Assembly: GCA_023405705.1 (NCBI GenBank)
Contig: JAEXXR010000422.1
Location: forward strand, 1-7,624
Source: Actinomycetes bacterium
GTDB taxonomy: Bacteria; Actinomycetota; Thermoleophilia; Solirubrobacterales; Solirubrobacteraceae
Length of the DNA: 7,624 bases
Direction: 5' to 3'
Shown here: piece after piece, positions 1-5,978 of the stretch
Layout: each line of letters begins with the position of its first letter
Position numbering within the stretch: the first letter of the stretch is position 1
Program-made: the position numbers and the translations under genes
Notes under the pieces: model-generated
Databases searched by the model: none
What the model saw: only the letters and a program-made list of their open reading frames with translations
Told to the model about the DNA's origin: nothing

Positions 1-41
1 GGCGCGGCGTCGTGCGGCTGGTCGGGCTCGGTCACGGCCAT
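1..41 (-). CDS. 5' end of an unidentified gene running off the left edge
   Basis: Only the first 13 codons are present, reading MAVTEPDQPHDAA before the window ends, so the product cannot be named. The start is supported by a GAGGG Shine-Dalgarno at 51-47 on the minus strand, five bases before the ATG at 41-39. A GTG two codons later is an alternative start. The gene would be co-directional with the DUF6766 gene, separated by 153 bp. The hydrophilic, proline- and acid-containing start does not look like a signal peptide. A chance ATG is possible. Confidence 0.4.
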   Translation of the reverse strand, partial: MAVTEPDQPHDAA

Positions 42-106
42 GGCATCCCTCGGGTCGGTGGCGGGTGCGCGGTGCCCGAGGGACGGAACCAGCTGGCCGC
101 GCGCGC

Positions 107-123
107 GGCAATCGTCGACTGCC
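107..123. promoter_or_regulatory. Near-palindromic operator-like site
   Basis: Seventeen bases form a dyad around a central T (GGCAATCG-T-CGACTGCC) in which seven of eight base pairs match. It sits about 65-80 bp upstream of the ATG of the gene leaving the window at position 1. This is the size and symmetry of a dimeric repressor site, but nothing identifies the binding protein. In DNA this GC-rich, short dyads arise by chance. Confidence 0.2.
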
Positions 124-158
124 CGACGTTCGCCCCGCAGTTCAGGGCAAACGCCGAA

Positions 159-183
159 CGGGCGCCAACGGCCCGGCCGCCCG
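159..183 (-). terminator. Possible hairpin after the DUF6766 gene
   Basis: Arms CGGGCG (159-164) and CGCCCG (178-183) are perfectly complementary with a 13-base loop, and begin 11 bases beyond the DUF6766 stop codon on the minus strand. There is no T-tract, as is common for actinobacterial terminators, so it is only a candidate. Local GC content makes six-base stems frequent. Confidence 0.25.
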
Positions 184-194
184 GCGCGCCGCGG

Positions 195-869
195 TCAGCC
201 CTCCACCCCGGTCGAGGCGTTCGGCGCCCCGACCGGCTTCGACTCCGGCGAGCCGCGCTGGCGCAGGTAGATCGCCAGCACGACCATCGAGCCGACGGCG
301 AGGAACTCCGACTGCCAGTTCTGCAGCGTGCGGTCCCAGAAGTCGGAGCTGCCGAGGTACTGGATCCAGTTCAGCGCCTTCTCGCCGTGCGCGGCCTGCT
401 CCCGGTTGTAGACGACGCGGCCGGCGATCGACTGCCCCAGCCACGACAGCACCCAGATCGTCGCCATCACCAGCAGCAGCGAGTTCGAGTAGATCCGCGT
501 GCGCAGGCCGCCGAGCCGCGCCCAGCGGGGCGCGTCGGCTCTGGCGTGGTCGCCGATCCGCTGCTGCTCGTCGGACTCGGTCCCGGACTTGTCGAGCTCC
601 TTCGACTCCGGCGAGCCGCGCTGCACGAGCCAGACGGTCGCAAGGATGAAGAGCGTGAACTGGAGGTACTCCGACTGCCAGTTCTCCAGCACGTCGACGG
701 CGAAGTCCGAGGAGGTGAGGTAGCGCCCCAGCGAGATCGCCTGCTCGCCGTGGGCGAGCTGATCGGAGTTGTAGGAGGCGTGGCCGGCGATCGCCTGGCC
801 GACCAGCGCGGCGAGGAAGATCGCGCCGAAGAACAGCGCCAGCCCGTTCTGCTTCGCGAACCGCCTCAT
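195..869 (-). CDS. DUF6766-family membrane protein with internal duplication
   Basis: This 224-residue protein is of unknown function and I recognise it as DUF6766. It shows about four hydrophobic segments (roughly residues 8-30, 68-83, 128-146 and 185-203) joined by a charged linker at 90-125. It is two copies of one unit. GQAIAG, a YN..Q..HGE motif, L..SDF, NWQSE(Y/F)L and QRGSPESK occur in that order in residues 24-90 and again in 145-211. The ATG at 869-867 overlaps the stop of the upstream 27-codon ORF (ATGA), so translation is probably coupled. No strong Shine-Dalgarno is seen at its own start. The stop is TGA at 197-195. Family identity is recognition from motifs; membrane location is inferred from hydrophobicity; the role is unknown. 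Confidence 0.8.
   Translation of the reverse strand: MRRFAKQNGLALFFGAIFLAALVGQAIAGHASYNSDQLAHGEQAISLGRYLTSSDFAVDVLENWQSEYLQFTLFILATVWLVQRGSPESKELDKSGTESDEQQRIGDHARADAPRWARLGGLRTRIYSNSLLLVMATIWVLSWLGQSIAGRVVYNREQAAHGEKALNWIQYLGSSDFWDRTLQNWQSEFLAVGSMVVLAIYLRQRGSPESKPVGAPNASTGVEG
237..260 (+). repeat. 24-bp direct repeat, copy 1 (inside DUF6766 gene)
   Basis: The 24 bases here are identical to those at 600-623, 363 bp away, which is an exact multiple of three. On the minus strand they encode QRGSPESK at residues 204-211, the end of the second half of the DUF6766 protein. Identity at the DNA level in a short conserved motif suggests a duplication kept similar by selection or by recombination. 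Confidence 0.8.
600..623 (+). repeat. 24-bp direct repeat, copy 2 (inside DUF6766 gene)
   Basis: This is the second copy of the repeat at 237-260. On the minus strand it encodes QRGSPESK at residues 83-90, closing the first half of the duplicated DUF6766 protein. Flanking codons diverge at once on either side, so the identity is confined to the motif. Confidence 0.8.
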
Positions 870-949
870 CGCGCCAGCAGCCCGATCGTCGTGAAGTACG
901 CGAGGCCGGCGAAGATCACCAGCAGGTAGACGACGAACATCGTGCGCAT
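866..949 (-). CDS. 27-residue membrane microprotein upstream of DUF6766
   Basis: A short reading frame starts MRTMFVVYLLVIFAGLAY and ends in TTIGLLAR before TGA at 868-866. Almost the whole peptide is one hydrophobic helix flanked by arginines, the pattern of a single-span microprotein. Its stop overlaps the DUF6766 ATG as ATGA, the usual signature of translational coupling. A GGGTAC box at 964-959 lies exactly 9 bases before the ATG at 949, and there is no good Shine-Dalgarno, so a leaderless message is plausible. A second ATG at 940 would give 24 residues. No family is recognised. The hydrophobic content and the overlap argue against chance, but an upstream coupling leader with no independent function is an alternative. 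Confidence 0.6.
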   Translation of the reverse strand: MRTMFVVYLLVIFAGLAYFTTIGLLAR

Positions 950-958
950 GCGAGAGCA

Positions 959-964
959 GTACCC
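959..964 (-). promoter_or_regulatory. GGGTAC -10-like box before microprotein/DUF6766
   Basis: The minus strand reads GGGTAC, nine bases before the first ATG at 949, the same spacing as the box upstream of the gene at 4747. No convincing GTTT-type -35 is present 12-14 bases upstream; the best nearby element, CTTG, is too far away. The call rests on the box, its position and the matching spacing only. The rest of the 111-bp gap (950-1060) shows nothing else I can support. Confidence 0.3.
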
Positions 965-1060
965 CGCATCCGGGCGCGCACGCACAAGCGCTTCTCCCCC
1001 GGCCGGCGCACGCACGTCACGCCCACCGCGCCGCCGCCGCGCGCCCCAGGACGCTCCCGC

Positions 1061-3465
1061 TCACCCCACCCGCTCGACGCGCACCGCCGACAGCTTGAAC
1101 TGGGGCTGCTTGGAGACGGCGTCGAAGCGGGTCGCGGTCAGCTCGTTGACGGCGCGCGCGTCGCCCGGCGCGGCCGGGCCGCTGCCGCCGTCGGTGTCCC
1201 AGTAGCCGTAGTGGAATGGGACGAAGACGACGCCCGCGCGCACCCCGCCGATCCGCGCCGGCAGCTCGATCGCGCCGCGCGCCGAGACGATCCGGATGCG
1301 GTCGCCGTCGGCGATCCCGAGGCGGCGCGCGTCGTCGTCGCTCAGCTCGGCCCACGGCTCGGGCGCGGCGGCGGCCAGCTCCGGGACGCGGCCGGTCTTC
1401 GTGCGCGTGTGGAACTGCGCGATCGTGCGGCCGCTCGTCAGCAGCAGCGGGAACTCGTCGCCGACCACCTCCGGCGAGGGCGCGTAGGCGAGCGCCTTCA
1501 GGTGGGCGCGGCCGTCGGGCTGCTCGGCGCGGGCGTGCTCCTCCCCGAGCGGGTCGCCCGTGCGCAGGTCGTTGCCCCACGTCTCGGCGTAGTCGGGGTC
1601 GGTGTTGAAGCGGCCGTCGGCGTACAGCCGCTCGGTGCCGTCGGGCGCCGCCTCGGTGCACGGCCACTGCAGCGGACCGTCGTCCCGCAGGCGCGCGTGC
1701 GTCATCGCCGTGTAGTCGCACGGCCGCCCGCGCGAGCAGGCCTTCCACGCCTCGAACGCGCCCTCCGCGTCGTCCCACGTCACGAGCGGCCCGCCGTCGC
1801 GGTCGCGCAGGTCGAGCCGGCGGGCGTAGTCGAGGAAGATCGCCAGGTCGGCGCGCGCCTCGCCGGGCGGGTCGACCGCCTTGCCGCTGTAGTGGACCGT
1901 GCGGTCGGCGTTCGTGAAGGCGCCGTCCTTCTCTCGCCCCAGGTCGCGGCCGGCAGGACGACGTCGGCGAGCAGCGCGGTCTCGGTCAGGAAGAGGTCCT
2001 GCACGACGACGAACAGCCCGGGCCGCCGCAGGATCTCGCGGATGCGGCCGAGGTCGGGCAGCGAGACGGCCGGGTTGGTCGCGCTGATCCACAGCAGCTC
2101 GACCTCGCCGGCCTCCGCGCGGCGCCAGATCTCCATCGCATGCGTCGGCGGTCTGTCGTGCGGGATGCGGGCTGCCTCGACGTTCCAGATCTCCGCCAGC
2201 TCGCGGATGTGGTCCTCGTTCTCCCAGTTGCGCATGCCGGGCATGTCGCCGTCGGCGCCGGTCTCGCGCGTGTTCTGCGCGGTCGGCTGGCCGTTCATCT
2301 GGCAGACGCCGGCGCCCGGTCTGCCGATCATCCCGCGCAGCAGGTGGAGGTCGTTGACCGCGCATGCCGCGGCCGTCGCCTGATGCGACTGGTAGAAGCC
2401 CTGCAGGACGGTCGACAGCAGCCGCTCGCTCGTGCCGGCCAGCTCGGCGGCGGCCTCGACGTCGCGGGCGGCGACGTCGCAGATCTCGGCGGTCCGCGCC
2501 GGGGTGCACGGCGCGACGGTCGCGACCAGCCGCTCGAAGCCGAGCGTGTGACGGTCGATCCACGCCTCGTCGATCCAGCTGCGCGCGATCACCTCGCGCA
2601 GCAGGCCGTTCATCAGCGCGAGGTTAGTGCCGGGGCGCGGCGCGAGGTGGAGCTCGGCGGCGCGGGCGACCGGCGTCACGCGCGGATCGACGCAGAGGAG
2701 CCGCGGCGGGTCCGGTCCATGGAGCCGGTCGAGCATCCGCATCCACAAGACGGCCTGGGTGGCGGCGACGTTGTGGCCCCACAGCGCGAGCGCGTCGCAG
2801 TGGTCGACGTCGCTGTAGGAGGCCGGCTGGCCGTCGGTGCCGAAGCTCGCTCTGAGCGAGGCGGCGGCGGTCGCGGTGCAGAGGCGGGTGTTGCCGTCCA
2901 TGTGCGGCGTGCCGAGGCCGGCCTTCCCGATCACGGCGAGCGTGTAGTACTCCTCCAGGAACAGCTGGCCGGAGGTGTAGAAGGCGATCTTCTGCGCGCC
3001 GCCGGGCTCGGCCATCAGCGTTCTGGTGCGCGCGACGATCGTCTCCATCGCCTCGTCCCAGCCGCAGGCGCGGAAGCCGCGCGCCTCGTCGGCCGGGCCT
3101 GACGTGTCGCTGCCGCCCGCGTCGCCGCCGCCAGGCGCCCAATCACGCACGAGCGGGCGCGTCAGCCGGTCCGGCGCGGCGTTCGCCTGCCAGCCGTAGA
3201 GGTCCTTCGGGCCGAGGCGGCCGTGATTGACGCGGTCGCGTGCCGCGCCGCGCACGCCGACGATCCGCCCGTCCTTGACCGCGATCTCCTGCCCGTCGCC
3301 GTTGGAGTGGAGGATCGAGGCGGCGGGGACCCAGCGGTCGACCGTCGCCTCCTCCACTCCGTCGGCGAGGTGCAGGTCGACGCGCACCGGCCACGGCTCG
3401 CCGGCCGCGTAGGGCGTGCGCTCGCCCCACGGGTCGGCGACCCGGCCGGTGCGCGCCGGGGTCAC
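1061..3465 (-). pseudogene. Molybdopterin oxidoreductase (DMSO reductase family), frameshifted
   Basis: This is a large Mo-bis-MGD-type oxidoreductase related to NarB/NasA/NapA-like nitrate reductases and formate dehydrogenases; the substrate is unknown. Bridging one frameshift gives 800 residues: a degenerate cluster domain (about 44-105), the molybdopterin domain (about 108-515, with FYTSGQLFLEEYY and NTRLC) and the dinucleotide-binding domain (about 672-795, with HTRTKTGR and FVPFHYGYW). C196 in NTRLC aligns with the Mo-ligand cysteine of NapA-type enzymes (ARHC). The cluster cysteines are absent (ASILHSNGDG and GRLGPK). No Tat or other signal peptide is seen, so it is probably cytoplasmic. 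The start is the GTG at 3465-3463, overlapping the catalase TGA as GTGA. The frame breaks after E511 at 1931-1932. Read literally, the first frame stops at 1780 after 561 residues and lacks the C-terminal domain. The reading frame is otherwise clean, so either recent mutation or a sequence error is possible. No electron-transfer subunit is adjacent. Confidence 0.85.
1929..1936 (-). other. Frameshift site in the Mo oxidoreductase gene
   Basis: The coding strand reads GGC GAG AG AAG GAC GGC. As written it gives WGERRTA and leaves the family frame. Removing one AG (1932-1931) gives WGE-KDGAFTNADR, matching the WGEK.G.FTN pattern I know from nitrate reductase and formate dehydrogenase relatives. 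The surplus lies in a GAGAG dinucleotide run, a typical place for slippage or miscalling. A -1 shift at AGA-AGG would also rejoin the frames (WGERKDG), but no canonical slippery heptamer is present. Confidence 0.85.
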
Positions 3466-4436
3466 GCGACCCTGCCCGTCGGTCTTCTCGGCAGCCCCGC
3501 CGCTCTGCGCAGTCTCTGCGCGATCTCGGCGATCTCCTCCGGCTCCGGGCCGGGCGCGAAGACGCCCGGCTGCGGCGGCAGGTCGACCGCCGGCGCGCCC
3601 GCGGGCGACGGCTCCTCCGGGACGATCAGCTCCTCGCCGGTCTCCGGGTGCGGGCCGTTGAAGACCGCTCTGACCTCGTTGAAGTCGGCGGGCGAGAAGC
3701 GGTAGAGCTTCAGGTGCTCGCCGCGGTCGAGGTGCGGTCTGCACTCCGGGATCTTCTCGGTCGCGATCCGCGGCGTCGGGAACAGTCTCGTCAGGTCGGC
3801 GCCGGTCAGCTTCTCCAGCGCGCGGGCGTAGGCGACCTGATGGACGCCGCCGCGCACGAGCAGGTATCCGGTCAGCGCGCGCGCCGCCGGGTGGTCGCAC
3901 ATCTCGTAGACGCGCAGCTTGCCGCTGCGGGCGCCCGTCTCGAGGAAGAAGTTGTGCGTCAGGTCCTCGATCAGGTCGCCGGAGGAGTGGACGTAGTCGC
4001 CGTTCCACGGCTTGCCCATCGAGTCCTGCACCATCGCGCCGGCACCGCCGGGCGCGAGGTAGTGCTGCGTGTTGCGGGCGCTCTTGACGCCCTCCAGCGG
4101 CGTGCCGAGGCTTCTCGTCACTCTTCTTCTGATTCTGGCGCCGAGGCTGCCGGCGAGCAGGCCCTCGTCGGCGACGCCGGTCAGCATCGTGTTGATCGCC
4201 GCCGAGACCAGCTCGATGTGCCCGAACTCCTCCGCCGCGATGCTCGCGACGAGGTCGTAGAACGGGCGCGCACCCTGCCGCGAACGGAAGTTGAACGACT
4301 GGTACGTGTAGTTCATGAACGTCGACATCTCGCCGAACTTGCCGCCCAGCAGCTCCTGCACGGCGGCGGCGCCATCCGGGTCGGGATCCGACGGCGGCGG
4401 CAGCTCGGTCTGCAGCAGGTCGATGCGCAGGATCAT
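3462..4436 (-). CDS. Manganese catalase (ferritin-like, di-Mn)
   Basis: The 324-residue product matches the non-haem Mn catalase family, which disproportionates hydrogen peroxide to water and oxygen at a dinuclear Mn site in a four-helix bundle. All expected ligands are visible: E36 (KFGEMSTFMNY), E70 and H73 (AAEEFGHIE), E166 (FFLETGAR) and H199 (GGVHQ). N-terminal MILRIDLLQTELP is typical of the family, and length is slightly above the roughly 300-residue norm because of a proline-rich C-terminal tail (about 270-300). There is no signal peptide, so it is cytosolic. The start is ATG at 4436-4434 with an excellent AGAGGAGG Shine-Dalgarno seven bases upstream. It follows the small membrane protein gene by 56 bp, and its TGA overlaps the GTG of the Mo oxidoreductase, so the three are probably one operon read from the sigma-B-like promoter at 4781-4757. 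Residues 101-108 contain five AGA arginine codons. Confidence 0.93.
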   Translation of the reverse strand: MILRIDLLQTELPPPSDPDPDGAAAVQELLGGKFGEMSTFMNYTYQSFNFRSRQGARPFYDLVASIAAEEFGHIELVSAAINTMLTGVADEGLLAGSLGARIRRRVTRSLGTPLEGVKSARNTQHYLAPGGAGAMVQDSMGKPWNGDYVHSSGDLIEDLTHNFFLETGARSGKLRVYEMCDHPAARALTGYLLVRGGVHQVAYARALEKLTGADLTRLFPTPRIATEKIPECRPHLDRGEHLKLYRFSPADFNEVRAVFNGPHPETGEELIVPEEPSPAGAPAVDLPPQPGVFAPGPEPEEIAEIAQRLRRAAGLPRRPTGRVA

Positions 4437-4442
4437 CCTGAG

Positions 4443-4451
4443 TCCTCCTCT
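4443..4451 (-). promoter_or_regulatory. Strong Shine-Dalgarno of the Mn catalase gene
   Basis: The minus strand reads AGAGGAGGA, with seven bases between the AGAGGAGG core and the ATG at 4436, a near-ideal match to the anti-Shine-Dalgarno. It contrasts with the first gene of the operon, which has none. This would give the catalase strong independent initiation on the shared transcript. Confidence 0.8.
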
Positions 4452-4492
4452 GGTTCGGGACCGAAGCGCTCAGGTGTCCGCGTCGCGCGTCT

Positions 4493-4747
4493 TCAAACCG
4501 TGCCGTGCCGGCGGCTGCGGCGCGCGTCGCGCTCGGCCTGGCGCGCGGCCCGCTTGGCCGCGTCGTCGTCGCCGCCGATCACGCTGTCGGGCGCGATGTG
4601 CCGGCGCTCGACCGGCTCGGGCTGGTCCTCGATCGAGTCCTTCCCGCGCGCCAGCAGCGAGCCGCCGGTCAGGTAGACGACGAGGGCGATCGCGCCCCCG
4701 ACGACGAGCACGATCACCAGCAGGAGAATTGCGATTCCGCCTTCCAT
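4493..4747 (-). CDS. Small single-span membrane protein, catalase operon leader gene
   Basis: This 84-residue protein is of no family I can name. Residues 5-26 form one strongly hydrophobic helix (ILLLVIVLVVGGAIALVVY), followed by a glycine-serine turn and a charged cytosolic tail: an acidic stretch around 38-48, DSVIGGDDD at 54-62, and a very basic alanine/arginine-rich end (63-81) that could be helical. The short MEGG before the helix suggests the N-terminus outside and the tail inside, an inference. No Shine-Dalgarno precedes the ATG at 4747, but a GGGTAC box ends nine bases before it, so the message may be leaderless. It precedes the Mn catalase by 56 bp on the same strand. It could anchor or recruit a partner at the membrane, but nothing in the sequence proves that. 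Confidence 0.75.
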   Translation of the reverse strand: MEGGIAILLLVIVLVVGGAIALVVYLTGGSLLARGKDSIEDQPEPVERRHIAPDSVIGGDDDAAKRAARQAERDARRSRRHGTV

Positions 4748-4756
4748 GGCCGCGAG

Positions 4757-4781
4757 GTACCCACGGCCGATGCGGCCAAAC
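4757..4781 (-). promoter_or_regulatory. Sigma-B-like promoter of the small membrane protein/catalase operon
   Basis: On the minus strand GTTTGG (4781-4776), a 13-base spacer, and GGGTAC (4762-4757) match the GTTTAA-N12-14-GGGTAT pattern known for sigma-B/sigma-F general-stress sigma factors at nine of twelve positions. Transcription would start within about three bases of the ATG at 4747, which fits the absence of a Shine-Dalgarno. The consensus is from Bacillus and related systems; its use by this organism's sigma factor is inference. Confidence 0.55.
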
Positions 4782-4843
4782 AGCGCCGCCGGCGCGCCGA
4801 CCGGCCGGCCCGCGCAGGGGTGGGAGACCCGCGCCGGCGCCGT

Positions 4844-5428
4844 CTACCGTCTCAGCGCCCGCGCCGTCCGCAGCAGGTTCTGCGCGGCGGTCACGCCGGT
4901 TCTGCGCGACCACTCGCGGCCGTGGTCGGTCTCGCTGATCGACGGGCCGGGGCCGGGCCCCATGTTCCAGTAGGTCCACGCCTGGCCGGGGACGGTGAAG
5001 CCGATGTCGACGACCGCCTGCGCCAGCTCGGCGATCACGTGGTGGGCGCCGTCCTCGTTGCCGGTGACGACGAAGCCGGCGACGCGGTCGTAGGCGATCG
5101 GCCGGTCGTCGTCGCCGGTCTCGGAGATCAGCGCGTCCATCCGCTCCAGCGCCTTCTTGGCGACGCTGGAAGGCTGGCCGAGCCAGGTCGGCGTCGCGAC
5201 CACGAGGATCTCGGAGCCGACGATCTCGGCGCGGATCGCGGGCCAGCCGTCGCCCTCGCCCTGCGGCTCGGAGGAGACGCCCTCCAGGACGTGCTCGTCG
5301 ACGACGCGGAAGGTTCTCGTCTGCGTCCCCTCGCGCTCCAGCTCGTCGCGCACGACCGCCAGCAGCAGCTCGGTGTTCGACTCCTCCGGGGAGCGCTTCA
5401 GCGTGCAGTTGAGCAGCGTCGCTCTCAT
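4844..5428 (-). CDS. NADPH-dependent FMN reductase / flavodoxin-fold oxidoreductase
   Basis: The 194-residue product has the flavodoxin-like fold of NAD(P)H-dependent FMN reductases, soluble enzymes that bind FMN and transfer hydride to flavins, quinones or other acceptors. The first strand and phosphate loop are visible as LLNCTLKRSPEESNT (5-19), the second flavin-contacting loop as VVATPTWLGQPSS (76-88), and a third loop as VVTGNEDGAHH (120-130). The C-terminal part (150-175), with WTYWNMGPGPG, is less typical and may shape the substrate pocket. The start is ATG at 5428 with a GGAGG Shine-Dalgarno seven bases upstream. The stop is TAG at 4846-4844. It lies 79 bp downstream of the CBS protein gene on the same strand with a hairpin between, so co-transcription with partial termination is possible. 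The substrate is unknown. It could serve the neighbouring Mo enzyme, but that is speculation. Confidence 0.85.
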   Translation of the reverse strand: MRATLLNCTLKRSPEESNTELLLAVVRDELEREGTQTRTFRVVDEHVLEGVSSEPQGEGDGWPAIRAEIVGSEILVVATPTWLGQPSSVAKKALERMDALISETGDDDRPIAYDRVAGFVVTGNEDGAHHVIAELAQAVVDIGFTVPGQAWTYWNMGPGPGPSISETDHGREWSRRTGVTAAQNLLRTARALRR

Positions 5429-5462
5429 CGGGCCGCCTCCCCCGTCCGGCCCGCCGTGGCCG

Positions 5463-5490
5463 GCCGGACGCGGGCGGACCCGCGTCCGGC
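5463..5490 (-). terminator. Perfect 12-bp hairpin between CBS and FMN reductase genes
   Basis: Arms GCCGGACGCGGG (5463-5474) and CCCGCGTCCGGC (5479-5490) pair perfectly around a four-base loop. The structure begins 17 bases after the CBS gene stop and ends 34 bases before the FMN reductase ATG. It would be very stable in RNA on either strand. There is no U-tract, as is frequent for terminators of high-GC actinobacteria. It may terminate, attenuate, or protect the 3' end of the upstream message. Confidence 0.6.
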
Positions 5491-5507
5491 GGCCGGGCCG
5501 ATGCCGG

Positions 5508-5933
5508 TCACCGGGAGATCGCCTCGACCAGCTCGCCGACTCTGTCCTCGGAGATGTTGCGGGCCACGTCGGCCTGCGCGACGATCCCGACGAGCCGTCT
5601 CTCGTCGATCACGGGCAGGCGCCGCACCTGGTATCTGGCCATCGTGTGGAGCGCCTCGTCGACCGAGTCGTCGGCGCCGATCGTGACGGTCTCGCCGTCG
5701 CCCTGACCGAGCTCGCCGGCGCGCGTCGTCGCGGGGTCCTTGCCGGCGGCGAGCACCTTCACGACGATGTCGCGGTCGGTGATCATCCCCTTGAGGCGGT
5801 CGTCCTCGCCGCAGATCGGCATCGAGCCGACGTCGAGCTCGGCCAGCCGTCTGGCTGCGTCGAGCACCGAGTCGTTCTCGCCGATGCAGGTGCAGTCGTC
5901 GGACATGATCTCGCGGGCGGTCTTGGTCGCCAT
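5508..5933 (-). CDS. Hrp1-like protein with two CBS domains
   Basis: This 141-residue protein consists of two CBS domains (about 8-62 and 75-134), which pair to bind adenine nucleotides or similar ligands. It resembles mycobacterial hypoxic response protein 1 (Rv2626c, about 143 residues) throughout: AREIM at the start, PICGEDDRLKGMITDRDIV at 39-57, RAGEL at 71-75, QVRRLPVI at 102-109 and RLVGIVAQADVAR at 113-125. C16 and C41 fall where Hrp1 has its two N-terminal-domain cysteines. No membrane segment or signal peptide is seen. The start is ATG at 5933, with AAGGAGGA four bases upstream. A sigma-B-like promoter lies at 6002-5979. Hrp1 belongs to the DosR hypoxia/dormancy regulon in Mycobacterium; a similar stress role here is inference from homology and the promoter. 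The ligand is unknown. Confidence 0.88.
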   Translation of the reverse strand: MATKTAREIMSDDCTCIGENDSVLDAARRLAELDVGSMPICGEDDRLKGMITDRDIVVKVLAAGKDPATTRAGELGQGDGETVTIGADDSVDEALHTMARYQVRRLPVIDERRLVGIVAQADVARNISEDRVGELVEAISR

Positions 5934-5978
5934 CGCGTCCTCCTTCCGGGAGCAGTGCAGAAGCGGTGCACCGGTCCG

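Noticed and set aside
127..160. CGTTCG/CGAACG inverted repeat with a 22-base spacer
   Set aside because: Short arms and a long spacer are expected by chance at this composition, and it overlaps the other candidate hairpin near the DUF6766 stop.
1928..1941. Programmed -1 ribosomal frameshifting in the Mo oxidoreductase
   Set aside because: No X-XXY-YYZ slippery heptamer and no obvious downstream pseudoknot were seen, and relatives are normally encoded in a single frame.
1211..2383. Long plus-strand frame of about 390 codons opposite the Mo oxidoreductase
   Set aside because: Its protein is arginine/alanine/valine-rich low-complexity sequence with no motif, and it mirrors a well-recognised gene on the other strand. 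Long antisense frames are expected at this GC content.
3466..4008. N-terminal extension of the Mo oxidoreductase frame into the catalase gene
   Set aside because: The frame is open to 4008, but the family-like sequence begins only near 3430, the extension is low-complexity, and the GTG overlapping the catalase stop is the natural start.
4453..4467. TTCGGGAC half-site resembling the DosR box between the small membrane protein and catalase genes
   Set aside because: Only one half-site matches, the second half of the dyad is missing, it lies inside the operon rather than upstream of it, and the Hrp1-like gene has no such box.
4437..4474. CCTGAG/CTCAGG arms flanking the catalase Shine-Dalgarno
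   Set aside because: Arms of six bases with a 26-base loop leave the Shine-Dalgarno unpaired in the loop, so a riboswitch-like or sequestering role is not supported.
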